Positions 23,712 through 36,700 of a DNA stretch of 64,000 bases are shown here, piece by piece. Made by a program: the position numbers and the translations under genes. The stretch is from positions 1,461,100-1,525,099 of the forward strand of contig WBMW01003919.1 in the NCBI GenBank assembly GCA_013396635.1. Reading direction: 5' to 3'. The stretch comes from Penelope pileata. Its lineage: Eukaryota; Chordata; Aves; Galliformes; Cracidae. Numbering within the stretch: position 1 is the first letter of the stretch; each line of letters opens with the position of its first letter. The notes below the pieces were generated by a model, which was given only the letters and a program-made list of their open reading frames with translations, ran no database searches and was not told the origin of the DNA.

Positions 23712-26700
23712 AGACGAATTGACAACCTAGCTTGACACTCCTTTTNAGCAGGTACAGGACAGGATTCCCCCCGCAGTCTCAGAGCGGGTGAGGCACGCCT
23801 CAGACCCACATCCCTCCTCCTGTGCCCAGCCACACACACTCTGCTCCCCCTTCAATCAGATCAGTCAGGGCTCAGAGCAACCCCTAATGAATACCAGATC
23901 AGAAAACCTCCAACCTCACTCAACACAACCCACTGCACGCGCTGCTGCCTGCCAGGACCTGCTGTCCGTTAGGCTGAGCCAGGGAATAAAGGCACTCCAC
24001 TGAACGCTGAGCTCCAAACCACCAAATTCATTTGCAGCTTCATCTATGACATTTCACGAGTAGGATCCAGTCTTCAATCCTTCTTTGGAGAAACAGTATG
24101 AGGAATAGCGATCCATCTCCTTGCGCTACAGGGAATGAGGGAAGGGTAAGTAGGGAGAGGTTGGCTGCCAGTCAGTAATGGCCTGTTGGAAGGACAGGAC
24201 ATGGCCTGGGGCATCTGGTAAGATTACCAGAGGAGGGGAGGACAGAGCGTGTTCCAGCATGAACATCGCCCCGAGGGACTGTCTGGGTGGCCAGGAGCCC
24301 AGAACCACCACCCATCCTGGCCGTGTTTTCCATTACCTCAGCCCACACACGCTCCCCTCCAGCCTCCTGCCAGCCATGCCGGAGCTGGGCCTCCCCAAAG
24401 GCTGCAACTGGTGCCGAATGCAGGCAAAACAGAGCCCTGTGCTGGTTGTAGTTCTTCAGATCTGAGATGTCCACACTCCATTTTGGATACTTAATTTTAC
24501 AGGAGCAAGCAGAAACCCAAGACAGAGTCAAGGAAACCACGAGCATTTTTCTTGAGCAACATAAGACAGACCAAGAGCTGAAGGTGAGAAAGGCTGTTTC
24601 ACTGCAGGACAGCATCCTTCTATCACCTCCTCTGATGTCAGATGTCCAGGCTTGAAGACACCCAACCTGGAGACAAAACATGTCAGGAGCAGCTGCAGCC
24701 AACACCAGAAGTAGAAGGGACAGCCAGGTAGAGGGACATTGGCTCTGTTGTAAAGGCACAGAGTTGTTCTGCCAAGGTAGATGAAAAAGGCTGTTGCTCT
24801 TCACTCTTGCTGCACCTCTACACTCCCAAACAATCCACCCTCAAGGACCAGAGCCATACATTCCGTAGCACCCAACACGGAATCCAGTTATTTCTATCAA
24901 AACATTAGTTTGATCGCAATCACGCCATTAACATGCTTAAGGGAAGCAGTCTGCAGGCAGTCAAGAACACCACTCCAGCAACACAACTTGCCTTCGGTAT
25001 CTTCTCTTCAAATCTGAGCTTAAAACAGATTTTTGAATTCAACTTTCTAGGCTCCAGCCAAAACAACTGAAAGAACTGGCAGCATCCTACCTACGGGACG
25101 GGACTGCAGAGCCCAGCAGCCCCACAGCAGTCATGGTGCGGCCAGTCCCGACAGGAGCAGTGCTTGGAGACACGGCTGGCAGAAACGGGCAGAGCCTGGC
25201 TCTGGGCGGGCTGGGGCACCCTGCCATGCAGCAACAAGCCAGGTGGGGCACAGGCAGCAGATAGCCACCAACTGCTTCTCACAGCTGGAGCTGCAAGACC
25301 ATAAATTGGCAGAAAACAGTAAGCCAACCAACAAGCTAATTAAAATAATCATTTTTACGCCATGATGTAGATGCCTCAAGATGCTTAATGGTAGCCTGAT
25401 GATTCAGCATTACGCTGTACTTTGGCTACAGCATAGAAATACATTTTCCCATTAGAACTATTTAGGTTCCATCTCCCCCGCCGCAATCCTTGTGTCAAGC
25501 ACGGCTGCACCCACAGTCCTGCTCTGGTCAGTGACTTGTAGACACAAAAAACCCTGGCTCTTCTAGAAGGTTTAATACTCAGAATTTTTTATTGGCTGGA
25601 CAACCTCACTAAAATTACCGTACAATTTTCATGTTTCAGCCAAAATGGAGGGCAATTTTCTAAACTGAGCTTGTCGGTGCCATCAGCTCTATTTCACTAG
25701 GGAAATTTGCACTCACTTGTGCACATGACATCATCTATTGACATAACCCCACAGAAAGAGGCATTTCATAAACCCTCACACCCTGCCATTTCACATGCTG
25801 CAGCTACAGGGAAGCTTAAAGGCATCTTTGACACTAGATTTGCACGGTGTTTTTCCTTCCCTAGCATTCAACATGGCTTGGCTTTAGTTTTCCAAGAGGA
25901 AACGTTTGCTTCTAGAGAGTTGCGTGGGTTTCCATCACATCCATCAACTCCACTACAGGTACAAATTCTTCTTATAACAGCAAGCAAGAATTTTCAGTGA
26001 CATTTTTACAAATAAAACAATACATTCTGCTTCTAGAACTGCTGCAACACCCTCTAGGAGGGATCCCATGCCCAGCTAGCACAATCCAAAGGGTTGGGTT
26101 TTGTTTTCGCCATCTGGTACAAAGGAAATTACTGCAGAACCACAATTGTGGAAGTCCTTCACACAGATAAAAAAAAACTTTCAACCTGCTAAAAACTGCT
26201 TTAACACCTGCCAGTTCTCAAGTAAGACTTCTGAGAAAAGAAGAAGTCAGTTGCATTAATTCTCACACATAGCAAAGATTAAATCAAGTTTAATTGTTAC
26301 AACTGTTTAAACGTTTATTAATGTTTTGGTCTTCATACCATTACTACAGTTACTACACAGAGAGCATTCAAGCGCCTTAAGTAATACAGCATTTAGACAG
26401 ACAAGAGCTTTGAGAACAAGTTGACAACGCCAGGTACATCGTATCTGTGCTCTTTCCTCCCTTCACATACCCTTATCTTTACACCTTGGCATTTTTATAT
26501 GACAACGAAGAACAGTCCAACAAATTAAATTAGCTGTACTATCATTGGTAAGCGGTAATCAAAAAGAAAATAGCTCCATTTTGTCATCTCAGCCATAGTG
26601 AAAATACAATTGCTGCTTAGTAAGCTATCACAGCACGTTTACTCTGGTAATTAATTCCCTCCAAAGGCTGATGGTTAAGGATTTAACATGCTTTGCCCCA

Positions 26701-27394
26701 TTTAAACAGGAGGATTAAGTATGAATGTGGACAACCATTATCTGGAGTGCTTTGGAGAATGATCTGAGGAACTCTGATGCAGACTACCTGCCCATCTGAG
26801 CCTCTGGGATTTGCAGTCTTCAAAGACTGGAGATTAGCTCTCAGTTATTCCCAGGAATTTCTCCACGGAACACTGATCTCCCTCCTTGTGAGCTCCCCAG
26901 ACACACCCTTCAAGTTTACACTCCCCTCCACAAAACCCTTAGCCCAGTCATTAAGTGAGACAACCTCAGAGACTGCAGCCCCTCAGAGGAACAGCACCGC
27001 CAGCGGTTCCCAAATCAAAAGTATTACATTTTACAAGCAGAGTCACAAGCCCTACAAACTTAGCTGTTAGAGTGAAACCATAAACCAAAGAGCAATGAAG
27101 CAGGTCAAAAATCGAGATGCAGGAAGGGCTGATTTATGCAATTATGTAATTAGTGGTCGCCTCCAGACAAGAATAAAGCCCCGCTCACCACTAAGTCTTC
27201 TCACCAAGGCATACGCTCAGCAGCTGTAACCTCGTGTAATTGGGGCTTGGCTGTTTTTAAAGTTGACAACATAAATGAGACTGATGTGTGCTTGCTAAAG
27301 AGAAGTAGCTAAAATAGTCAGGAGCAGTTCCTAGGAGAACCTTAAAGCCCTGTTATCTTCTGGGCTCGGTATGTACTCTACCCCCAACCCATAA

Positions 27395-27722
27395 AGAAAG
27401 AAACGATAGTACTTTATTAAAATACTAAATTTTATTTTTTTTCCACGTACATTTAGTCTTCCCACCATTTCCATTTGTCTGACCACCACCACCACCATGC
27501 CTTATCAAAACATTCCATACATACTTAAAATGAAGCTGAGGGTGGAGTCCCGTCTTTAAAAACTAAACAGGCATTTTGGACAACACATTCTTGGCAAGGT
27601 AATCTGGATGACATTAATCAGACACTGTAGGGAAAGCTCTTTCAGCATTTGTAAAAAGGACAGCCAAATAATGGTTACAGAAGTAAGACTGCAGATTTTA
27701 ACGAACTGTTTAAACTGTTCTC
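27395..27722 (-). other. NPM1: NPM1 3' UTR
   Basis: This is the sequence between the TAA codon and the inferred cleavage site, about 330 bases. It is AT-rich, contains a (CAC)n-type triplet run at 27482-27496 (GTG on the mRNA strand) and ends with two AATAAA hexamers. The exact 3' end is inferred from the signals and not seen. Confidence 0.75.
27413..27436 (-). terminator. NPM1 polyadenylation signals (two AATAAA)
   Basis: On the minus strand AATAAA reads at 27436-27431 and again at 27418-27413. Cleavage is expected 10-30 bases after the second, near 27383-27403. A T-rich stretch precedes them on the transcript strand. Confidence 0.7.
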
Positions 27723-27761
27723 TTACAGAGTCTGTCTCCATTGCCAGAGAGCTTGAATGAC
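27723..27761 (-). CDS. NPM1: NPM1 exon 11 coding part, residues 283-294 and stop
   Basis: The exon follows CTTCCAG and encodes VIQALWQWRQTL then TAA. W288 and W290 are both intact and have the same numbers as in human NPM1, where frameshifts in this terminal exon remove the tryptophans in leukaemia. The exon continues as 3' UTR to about 27395. Confidence 0.97.
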   Translation of the reverse strand, partial: VIQALWQWRQTL

Positions 27762-30700
27762 CTGGAAGTGTACACAAAAAGTTAGAAATCAAAATCTATT
27801 TCTCACTGTTTTTCAGTTTACGATCTCTACTTTACAAAATATTGACATTCAATTACAAAAAAATGCATTTATTTCAGAGAAAACTAAGTTGAAAGCAACA
27901 CGTTAGATCCTTCTGCTAGAAGGCTGTTATTCACTTTAAGTCACAATAATAAGAATTCAGTGAAGGTAAGTGAGAGGATGGGTGTGGACCAGCTAGGCAA
28001 ATATTGGCTGAACTCTGCCTACCCTGGCTAATGTCAGACCAACTCCAGTAGCTGAGGCTAACTGCTTTTAAGCATTCTTTCAAGAACCTATCAATTTGTC
28101 TATCAGACAAGTTTACTCTGAACCACCGAAGGAAGCAGGAAAGCTTAAGGAATTCTGTCACTGGAAGAAAGTTTTAACTTAGAGGAATTTTGATAGGGAA
28201 ATCTAAGACACATTTTAGCCTAGTACAAGTTGAGTAATAACTATTTCAGAAGCTTGCTTCCTGATACCACCTTTTGGCTTGCCCTCTTACAAGAGTTCAG
28301 TTGACTTTGGGAGAAAACGCAGCAAGAAAGCCATAATCTCAATTGCAAAACAGTTCCCCCTCCCAGACACCCTCCCCAACAAAAGGCTGAACAGCAGACT
28401 GGCCTAGGTGGCCAACTTCAGCAGCAAGGAAAACCACAGCTCATTTCCTTAGCCAATATGGTGCCAAAAGGAAAATTCTGCGGGTTTAGTAAGCAAGAGA
28501 TAATTTACCAACCATATAAAAGCTGGAAAAATGTAATAAAATATTAACTTTCTCATCTTAGCCAACTAAACCCTTAAAACTGTTCCCATTTAATCTGAAG
28601 TATTGTTCGTGGTTTGTAACCCTTTGAAACAGTCCAAAGCTTGTAAAGATTAAGAAGTGGAAAAGAATCTCTAGGTTAGGTTATAAAAGATTTTGGATTT
28701 TATCAAGTTTCAATAAATTCACTTACCTTCTGGTCCTCCGTCCTGAAACAATTCTTAACATAGTTGGCAAATTTGGGTTCCAGTTTAGGAAGGGAAGAAC
28801 CCTGTTTTGAAGAAAGCAGACCTTATTGGAATGATGCAATGACCTGCATACACTAAACAGTTCTGATGAAGCTGAAATCCTTCGCAGTATAAATGGAATT
28901 TTACTGAACTCACCTTGCAACACCCAAAACCAAACCATTTTTCAGAAGTTTGCTCTTCTACAGTACCCAGGTATTTCTTAAAGCTGTGTGCCTACACACT
29001 GATGCCTGCACAAGTGTCTTTGCTCACGCTCCAAAGCACAACAGCAAATATTTACCTTTGAAGACAACCTTGCCTGTAGTCAACATTAATATGCTGTTTA
29101 GATCAACAAGAACTAATTCCACATTTAGGGATTCCTCCTGCTTTGTGCAACTTGAGACATCATTATTCTTCAGCTCTCTAAATGGTAAATTTAAAGCTCA
29201 CCCATCCACACTTCCCCCCACCCCAACCCATTACGTCTCATTCTGATACATCAGTCCTAACAATTTAAAGAACTGTTTCAAAGACTTTTTTTAAACCTGA
29301 GAGTGTCCAGCACACACAAACTTCCAAAACAAATTGAGTAACTTGTGATCTGGGTTCACCTCGACACCTCTTATCTCCAGGGAAAATACAGTACAGTTCT
29401 CATATGCCACGAGTAATTTTTCAAGTACAAGGCTTTGTTTATCTAGACAACTAGGATACTACATGAAGCTGCTACTCAGCAGGTTGCACAAGTCAGCCAT
29501 TTTATGTTCAAGGGAAACAAAGTTACATTAACAACATCTAAAACTGAAACACTACAATCCAAAGGTTTGGATTTGAACAATGCCTTACCCTTGAAATATG
29601 CAACTTTCCTATTTCCTTAATATTTTTCTATTTCTACTTCATACTAGAGTGGAACTCCTGTATTATATTAATAAAACAATGAAGGATGTTTTTAAAGCTG
29701 TTACCTTGCTGGCTGTTGCAGCTAACAGCTGCACAAGCCTTTTGCCTAACATCAACTCCAACACCATCTCGGAAGACAATAAAAGCTGCCTGCTATTGAT
29801 TTTACTTGTGTTTACACAGCACTTCCCAGTAAAAAAAAAAAAAAACCACCACTTTTCAGCTATGAGAAATGCACTATAAAGCTACTTGCCAGTTACCTGC
29901 TCTGTGTCCTTCCCTCCCAAGAAGCATCTGTCAACTGTGAGCAGCTAAGCCACTTCTCACACTGCACAAACACCAGTAACTGCTTCTCTGATGAGTCATG
30001 CAGGGAAACCACCCTAGCACCCACCTGACCCAAGAGGTTAGCGTGACCTAGCAGAATGATACCATCTGTCACCATCAGGTTCAGTGTAGGGATATGCATT
30101 TCTATCCTGATCCAAGTACCACCAATCTGTCTCTGGTCACTCTGCACCCACTACATACTAATCACAGAATCACAGAATTGTAGGGGTAGGAAGGAACCTC
30201 GAGAGATCATCGAGTCCAACCCCCCTGCCAGAGCAGGTTCCCTACAGCAGGTAATCTAAAATCATTTTACTTTTTCCCAACCAGCCTACAGACAGAAGAC
30301 CTGTATTAAAATGCAGTTCTTCTAATCACAAGCATCTGTCTCCCCCTTCTGGAAGTTACAAAGTCTTACAAGTCTCTGGATACCAGAATTTGATACTGCT
30401 TTAAGACCAAGCAATTCCAAGCACGTAAAGAACTCCTCTTTAGTTGCCTAAAACAAAATGTGTACACTATTTAGACACCTCTAGAATAAACATCACCCAA
30501 GATCTGTTGCTGTGCTTAGCTTTTCCTCCTCATCTCAAACTGAGACAGCTCACCAAGAAATACCAAATTAGCAGCCACTATTGGTTAAATGCAATTTTTC
30601 TCCCCCTTTCCCATGAACTGATCCTTGCTTGCTCCAAATGACTTGTTTCTGAGCTTCAGCATCTATATATGCTTGTAAGAGCACAGCAAGCAGTGACACA

Positions 30701-33700
30701 ATTCCTTAAAAACATTCTCTTGCTACACAAGTGTTAAAAATAAGGTCGACCAAATCTGAAGTTTTAAAAAAACTCACCTTGTCTATGGAGGCCTGCATTT
30801 TTGCTTTAATCTCCTCTAACGACAGAGGGACTTTTGGTGTTTTTGGAGTTAGAGACTTGTCCTTCTTGGAATCTGGAGTCTGAAAATTCATCATTTTGTT
30901 AGGGATTGCATATAAAGCATACAAAAGCAAGTTATCTTAAAAAACAAAAACATCTTGCGAAGCCTACTGTAGAATTTATATTTAATATAAGAATCGATCA
31001 CAGAGATTTTCAATTGTTTTTGGGTACATGTACACGCAGCTTTTTCTCCCAACACAAACAGAACTCAAAAGAGCCCAAACATTCACTGAGCACAACTGAA
31101 CAAGGAAACTTCCTTCTCACATGGATCAGTTGCTTAACTGGTGGTATCATCAAGCCACAGAATAGCACTGCAGGGACAAGGTAGGTAGCAAACAGCTAGA
31201 AACAGAAGTGACACAGCTTAGCAGAAGTATCCCATCATACTGCAGTGACAGTGCTGGATCAACACTCTTTTACAGGTACACAAAAAAATATGGACCAGCA
31301 ATTTGACAACTGGACTGCCAACATCACAATGGACAGCTTATTTTCAATACTGGTAGTCAGAGTACACAAAGCAAGGAAGCAACAACATGCTTCATATTCA
31401 TTGAAAAACCTGACTTAATGATTGGTACATAAAGTTTCTGTTAGGGAAGGAAACCAGCTTCCACAGCAGAACAAACATTTGACTCATTTGTCTCCACTCA
31501 CTTTTGTTTTAGTTGCTGGTGTGGACGGCTTGGAGTCTTTTCCATTCTGCTTTGCTTTCTGCGTATTCTTCCCTGAGGGCTCACGGACAGGCTGGAAAGC
31601 AAGCACCCAAAATCATTAGCCACGAAAAAACAATGCTGTCACGGTCACTAACATAATACTAAAGACCAATGACAAATACATACTATTTAGCCTCAAGCAA
31701 AAACATATTCTTGTTTCCATGTGGCATGATCAGTGCCCGTTACTTAAGCAGAAATTACACCTAACAATAAATTACGTATCAAATAATGCTCTGCTTTGTT
31801 GGTCCAACACAATTCAGAACAACAAGTTTTGTTATGATGCCACACAACTATGTCAGACTGTATTTTCCTCATATATATGTCCCCTTAGATTTTATAAGGC
31901 CACACAGATTTTTCAGGGCAGAGATGGCACAGGGTTTGGAATTTGTTTTCATAAATTCCAGGTGGCACTGCACGTCTAATAACTCACCCAGTGCTACTTG
32001 TTATTTGTAACACAATCGTTAGTTTTTCTGATATTTCATACAGCAATCTTGTCTGGGATGTGCAAGGGCCATGCCACATGCACATTTAAGAACTGAATTC
32101 TTGTATTCCTGTGTAAGTCAAGGGACCGTTTCGCTCAGTCACACTGCATGTGATTAGATGACAGGAAAAAATGAAAACATTGTTTCTAAGAAAGTTGTTA
32201 AATACAGATTCAAGCCAACATCAAGTTTCAAAAAATTACTACTTTTTTTTTAATCCCTACAGCTGTCAAATTGTCTCGGATTGTTTTTACCACCAGATGG
32301 CACTCAAGGGCTGACAATTCCAGTCAGGCACTTTTGCAGGACATGCATCCTCTCCCATACACTCACAGATTTTCGGTTTTTTACTACAAGTTCAGTCACT
32401 AGAACTACCTTTATCACAGCACGCAGGACTAACTGAAACAGCAAAGTACAGTCCATGTGTACAAACAGTGGTTTGTTTGATGCCCAACGTGTACACATAA
32501 AACCACAGCAGCCTGACTATCATGGATGGTACCAGTGTAAATGTAACAGACGCCCATTCACGTGTCCTATTACAGTTTCTTTATATAAACTCAATCAAAA
32601 CTATCCTATTCACACGTGCTTTCCCCCCTCATCTCTCACTTCAGGGGTCCTTCACATGAATTCTCAAAGATCAGTCGAAATCATGACAGCCATTGAACAC
32701 CTATTAGAAAGTTAAGTGGTGTGAGCACTCGCCCCTCCTGCCTGGATAAACTGTCCAGCTGCTGCTAGGCTGCTCTCCATCGGTGAAGAGGGTCACAGCA
32801 CGTACATTCAATACATATACACATGCATGCCACTTACTTTCTTCATTGGTGTTTTAACCTCTTCCTCATCATCATCCAAGTCGTCCTCATCACTACAATT
32901 AGAAAGTGGTTATTAGCATAAATTGTTTTAACACACGACAAGGTGTGAGGCAAGGTACTCTACTAACTGAGGCTGTGTTAAATGCATTGCCTTCTGCTTT
33001 AACACTCAAGGTGAGACCCTTATGGGTTAGCAATGCCACTGAAGAAATCCCAGATCTATTTAAAGTTACTGAATTACATGAAGCTAAGTTTCCTAACTCA
33101 ATATGTCATATTTGAATAACACTCATTCAGATTACATTTGGAGGCAACTTTGAGCTAATTCTACTTTTCTGGTAGCCAAGACCAAGAAGTAGCTTCCTCA
33201 CTTAACATCTAGTTACATCCCAATTTGTATTCTGAGAGTTATCCCTGTACTTCCAAACATGATCAAAACAAAAATACATACTCATCATCATCATCCTCAT
33301 CTTCATCATCATCCTCATCATCTTCCGCTAGTTTGGGCTTTTTCTTGAAAAAGAAGTATGTTAAGCATCAATACCATTTTAAGCCTTAATAGACACCAAC
33401 CTTTACCCAAAATAATTCGTCATAACTGAAAACTTCCAATTTATCTAAAAATCAACACCAAAAGTTGCCAAATCAAATGCTACAGACAAATTTACGGAAT
33501 GCTTTGAGCATATGAATCTTTCTATCTATACCACAGTGCTTCCATAGAAACTCCAACTCTTGCACCATACTAAGTGTTTATTCCAAAATCTGCACATATT
33601 CAGTTACTGCAATGGACAAAGCAGCCTTCATATTAAGCCCATTCAGCTAAACTTTGGAAACTATCTGTATTTAACAACACTCCTCTAATTTAACAGTTGT

Positions 33701-36700
33701 CAAGACCCAAGTACAAAAACCATCCTCCCCCAAAGATGTCACACTATTAAGTAAATCATTCTATGTCACCTAACTGCTCACTCCTAGGCAGAATAAATAC
33801 CAAAGCAAAACAAAATTCTGCAGACAATCTGACTGAAAGTATACCTGTGGTGTTTTAGCTCCTCCTCCACTTGCTGGTCTCTTTGTCGAAGCATTCACAA
33901 TTTTTGTATCCTCCTCCTCATCCTCTGATTCTGGTTCTTCCTCTAATGCTGATAAAATGATGGTAATTTTTAAAATATTCATCTCATTTAACAACAGTAA
34001 ATGCAAGATTACTAGTAAAGAAAAATAGCAGATTATCAACCCAAAACTAAACAGGCAAGGTCTTCTAGGAATGCTGGCAATCAGATGAGCAAGCTTCCTA
34101 CCAGCACTAACCACTAAGGCCAGAAGGATCTCCAGCAGCATGCAGCTACAGAAAGCAAGGAAGAGAACACTAGTGTTTCTCTGAAATCCTTTGCCCTCAG
34201 TTACCTCATTTCTGAAGAGGGTCAGTTAAAGGTTCAGAAGACCAGTATCAGAGAAAGTATTGCTTGAGATACATCATTCAAGCTCACAGCACTCGAGGCA
34301 GCAGTAGGAACTTTCCAACACTGATGCCTTCTAATGCATGCCAGAGTGCTTTACCATCTGTAACATGGCGTGTTGACTTCAGTGACACGTGAAAAGCCCT
34401 TGGTCTTGCAAATTCATGAATATTGGCTTTGAAGATTAGTAACCAGAGCAATACATACCTACAAGATGCTGACCACTGACATAAACAGGCCCTGAACCAC
34501 ATTTCAACCTCAAGACAACTGGTGGTGTGATCTCAAATCCTCCTAGTGAAACCTAGGGGAAAGAAGCATTATTTGAATATTAAGGCAAAGCATGCTTAAC
34601 AGGCAGTCCATTCAAACTAAAGCAACAGCACCAACACCTGGAGATTCTAAAGCTAATACAACAACTACAAATTTCAAATTCACAGAATATTCCGGAAGCG
34701 TCTGGTGTTACTTCAGGGTCAAAGTACAGAAACAGCATTGTCTTTACTACACAGTCATGGTGTATCATAATTAAAACACACTTTTCAAATCCAGACCAAT
34801 CCACATTTGTTTCTGTACACCGTTGCAGAAATGATGACTTCCACTCACCACACCTGCCTCCAGCATTGTGTAGTTCCAGTTACACAAGATCAACAAGCGT
34901 TCAAATTACATTCCAGATGGCAGAAATGAATAGCAGGGTGCTCTTAATTCCAGGAAAGGTACCAATCATCTTTAGAATCTCTAAGAGCTTGTGATCCAAA
35001 CAAAAATTAGATTTTCTCATCCCAGCTTTAATGAAAGCAACAGACTATAGATGCATCCACTTGCAAATACCCACATGTGTATACAGGGAAATGACACACA
35101 ATACAGCTTATTTAAAAAGCATGCAACTTGATTCCAAGTGTCAATTGCATGTGGCTAGAGTAAGTCTCTTACATCTAAGGAATGTATGTATTTAGCTTGC
35201 ATTGATTACACGTGCCAAAGCTGACACCTGTGCGAACACACTGAGCACCACCCATCACAGTGTCACTGTGCAGCTCACTGCAATTCAGCCAACCAAAACT
35301 TTTTCCAACTTATCGTTCTCGCCTGAGACCCACTGAGGAATAGATTTTTTCAAGCTCATTTACTTACGGTAGGCTGCACAGACATTTTCAGAGAAGCCAG
35401 TACTACTTTAATGGGGTTGCCTTCGTAGTCCAGTGCTTCTGCTTCAACAACGTGTAACTCGTCTTTGGCTCCAGCCCCCAACGTAACCTGTGGAGTACAG
35501 AACAGTACACATTCTGAGAACCTTCTTAAGTATCTCAACTCTCTTAAATTGCATTTGCTGTTCTCAAGACTGATGTTTGTACTTTTGACTGCTAATGGTT
35601 GAGTTAAACACCTCCCCAAGACAATAAACTCTTTCCCCAGAACACTGGCATTTACAGTGCACAGTTCTAGGCAGCTGCTCTGATGAACATGCAGTCCAGT
35701 TTTCAGAATTACTGCTTTCAAGGGGCAGGGGTCAGTGACAAGTTCAGTCAGCACTGGAGCTGGCCCATGAAAAAAAAGCATAAACACATGGCTAGAGGAA
35801 GAGAAACAGCTGCTTTCATTACCAGAGAATCACAGCCTCATTCCTTCCCCTTTTCCTGCTATTTTTTCTTTTTTGTCTGTCATGCTCTCATCACAACACC
35901 TACACTGTGCTTTTTGTTTAAGTTCAAGGAGAAGCCTGACTGCTGCTGAGCTCCAACACTGTTATTGAGGCATGAGCATTAATTCACCCAGGACTGAGAG
36001 CTGCTGTCCTAGCACATGACAATGCTCAAGGATCTTGATTCCTTACACCAGACACAAGAGCGGCCCGTTCTGAAAACTCGAAAAACATAGCTAAAGGGAA
36101 GCAAACAAGTGACAGTTACACAAGACAAGCCTGAAATTCCAGTTTTTTGAACCTCTGGCATCTGACTCAGGGTTACATGCAAGAGCTCTGAAAACCAAGA
36201 GATCCCCTGAAGTACTACAATTATTTCTGAGGCAAGTAAACAAGGCTCACTGTGTCCCTTTCCAATGTCTATGAAAAGAAAGTTTCCCAGCCCCCATGGA
36301 AGATGTGCGTGTAAACACTTCAGGCAGAGGCATGCTCAAGCTCCCATTCTCCCATCTACAACGTGACTCCCATCTACAAGAAAGGCCGTAAGGAAGATCC
36401 GGGGAACTACAGGCCTGTCAGCCTGACCTCGGTACTAGGGAAAGTTATGGAGCAGATCATCTTGAGGAATATCACAGGGCACGTGCATGGCAACCAAAGG
36501 ATCAGGCCCAGCCAGCACGGGTTCATGAAAGGCAGGTCATGGTTGTCCAACCTCATCTCCTTCTATGGCTGGGTGACCAGAGTGGTAGATGAGGGAAAGG
36601 CTGTTGATGTAGTCTACCTAGACTTCAGCAAAGCCTTTGACACGGTCTCCCACAGTATTCTCCTGGGGAAACTGGCAGCCCGTGGCCTGGACAGGTACAC

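Larger units (their letters stand above)
18561..27394. other. Intergenic interval between the CpG island and the NPM1 3' end
   Basis: It contains the CR1 copy at 22.6-23.1 kb, an 18-base perfect palindrome at 23500 and the poly(A) tract at 23.7 kb. The part from about 25.3 kb onward is AT-rich without recognisable genes. I see no RNA gene. Confidence 0.65.

Noticed and set aside
30706..30777. Read-through of NPM1 exon 9 into intron 9, giving 23 extra codons and a protein without the C-terminal domain (like the human short isoform)
   Set aside because: The donor GACAAG|GTGAGT is strong and I see no AATAAA shortly downstream, so there is no positive support for this alternative end.
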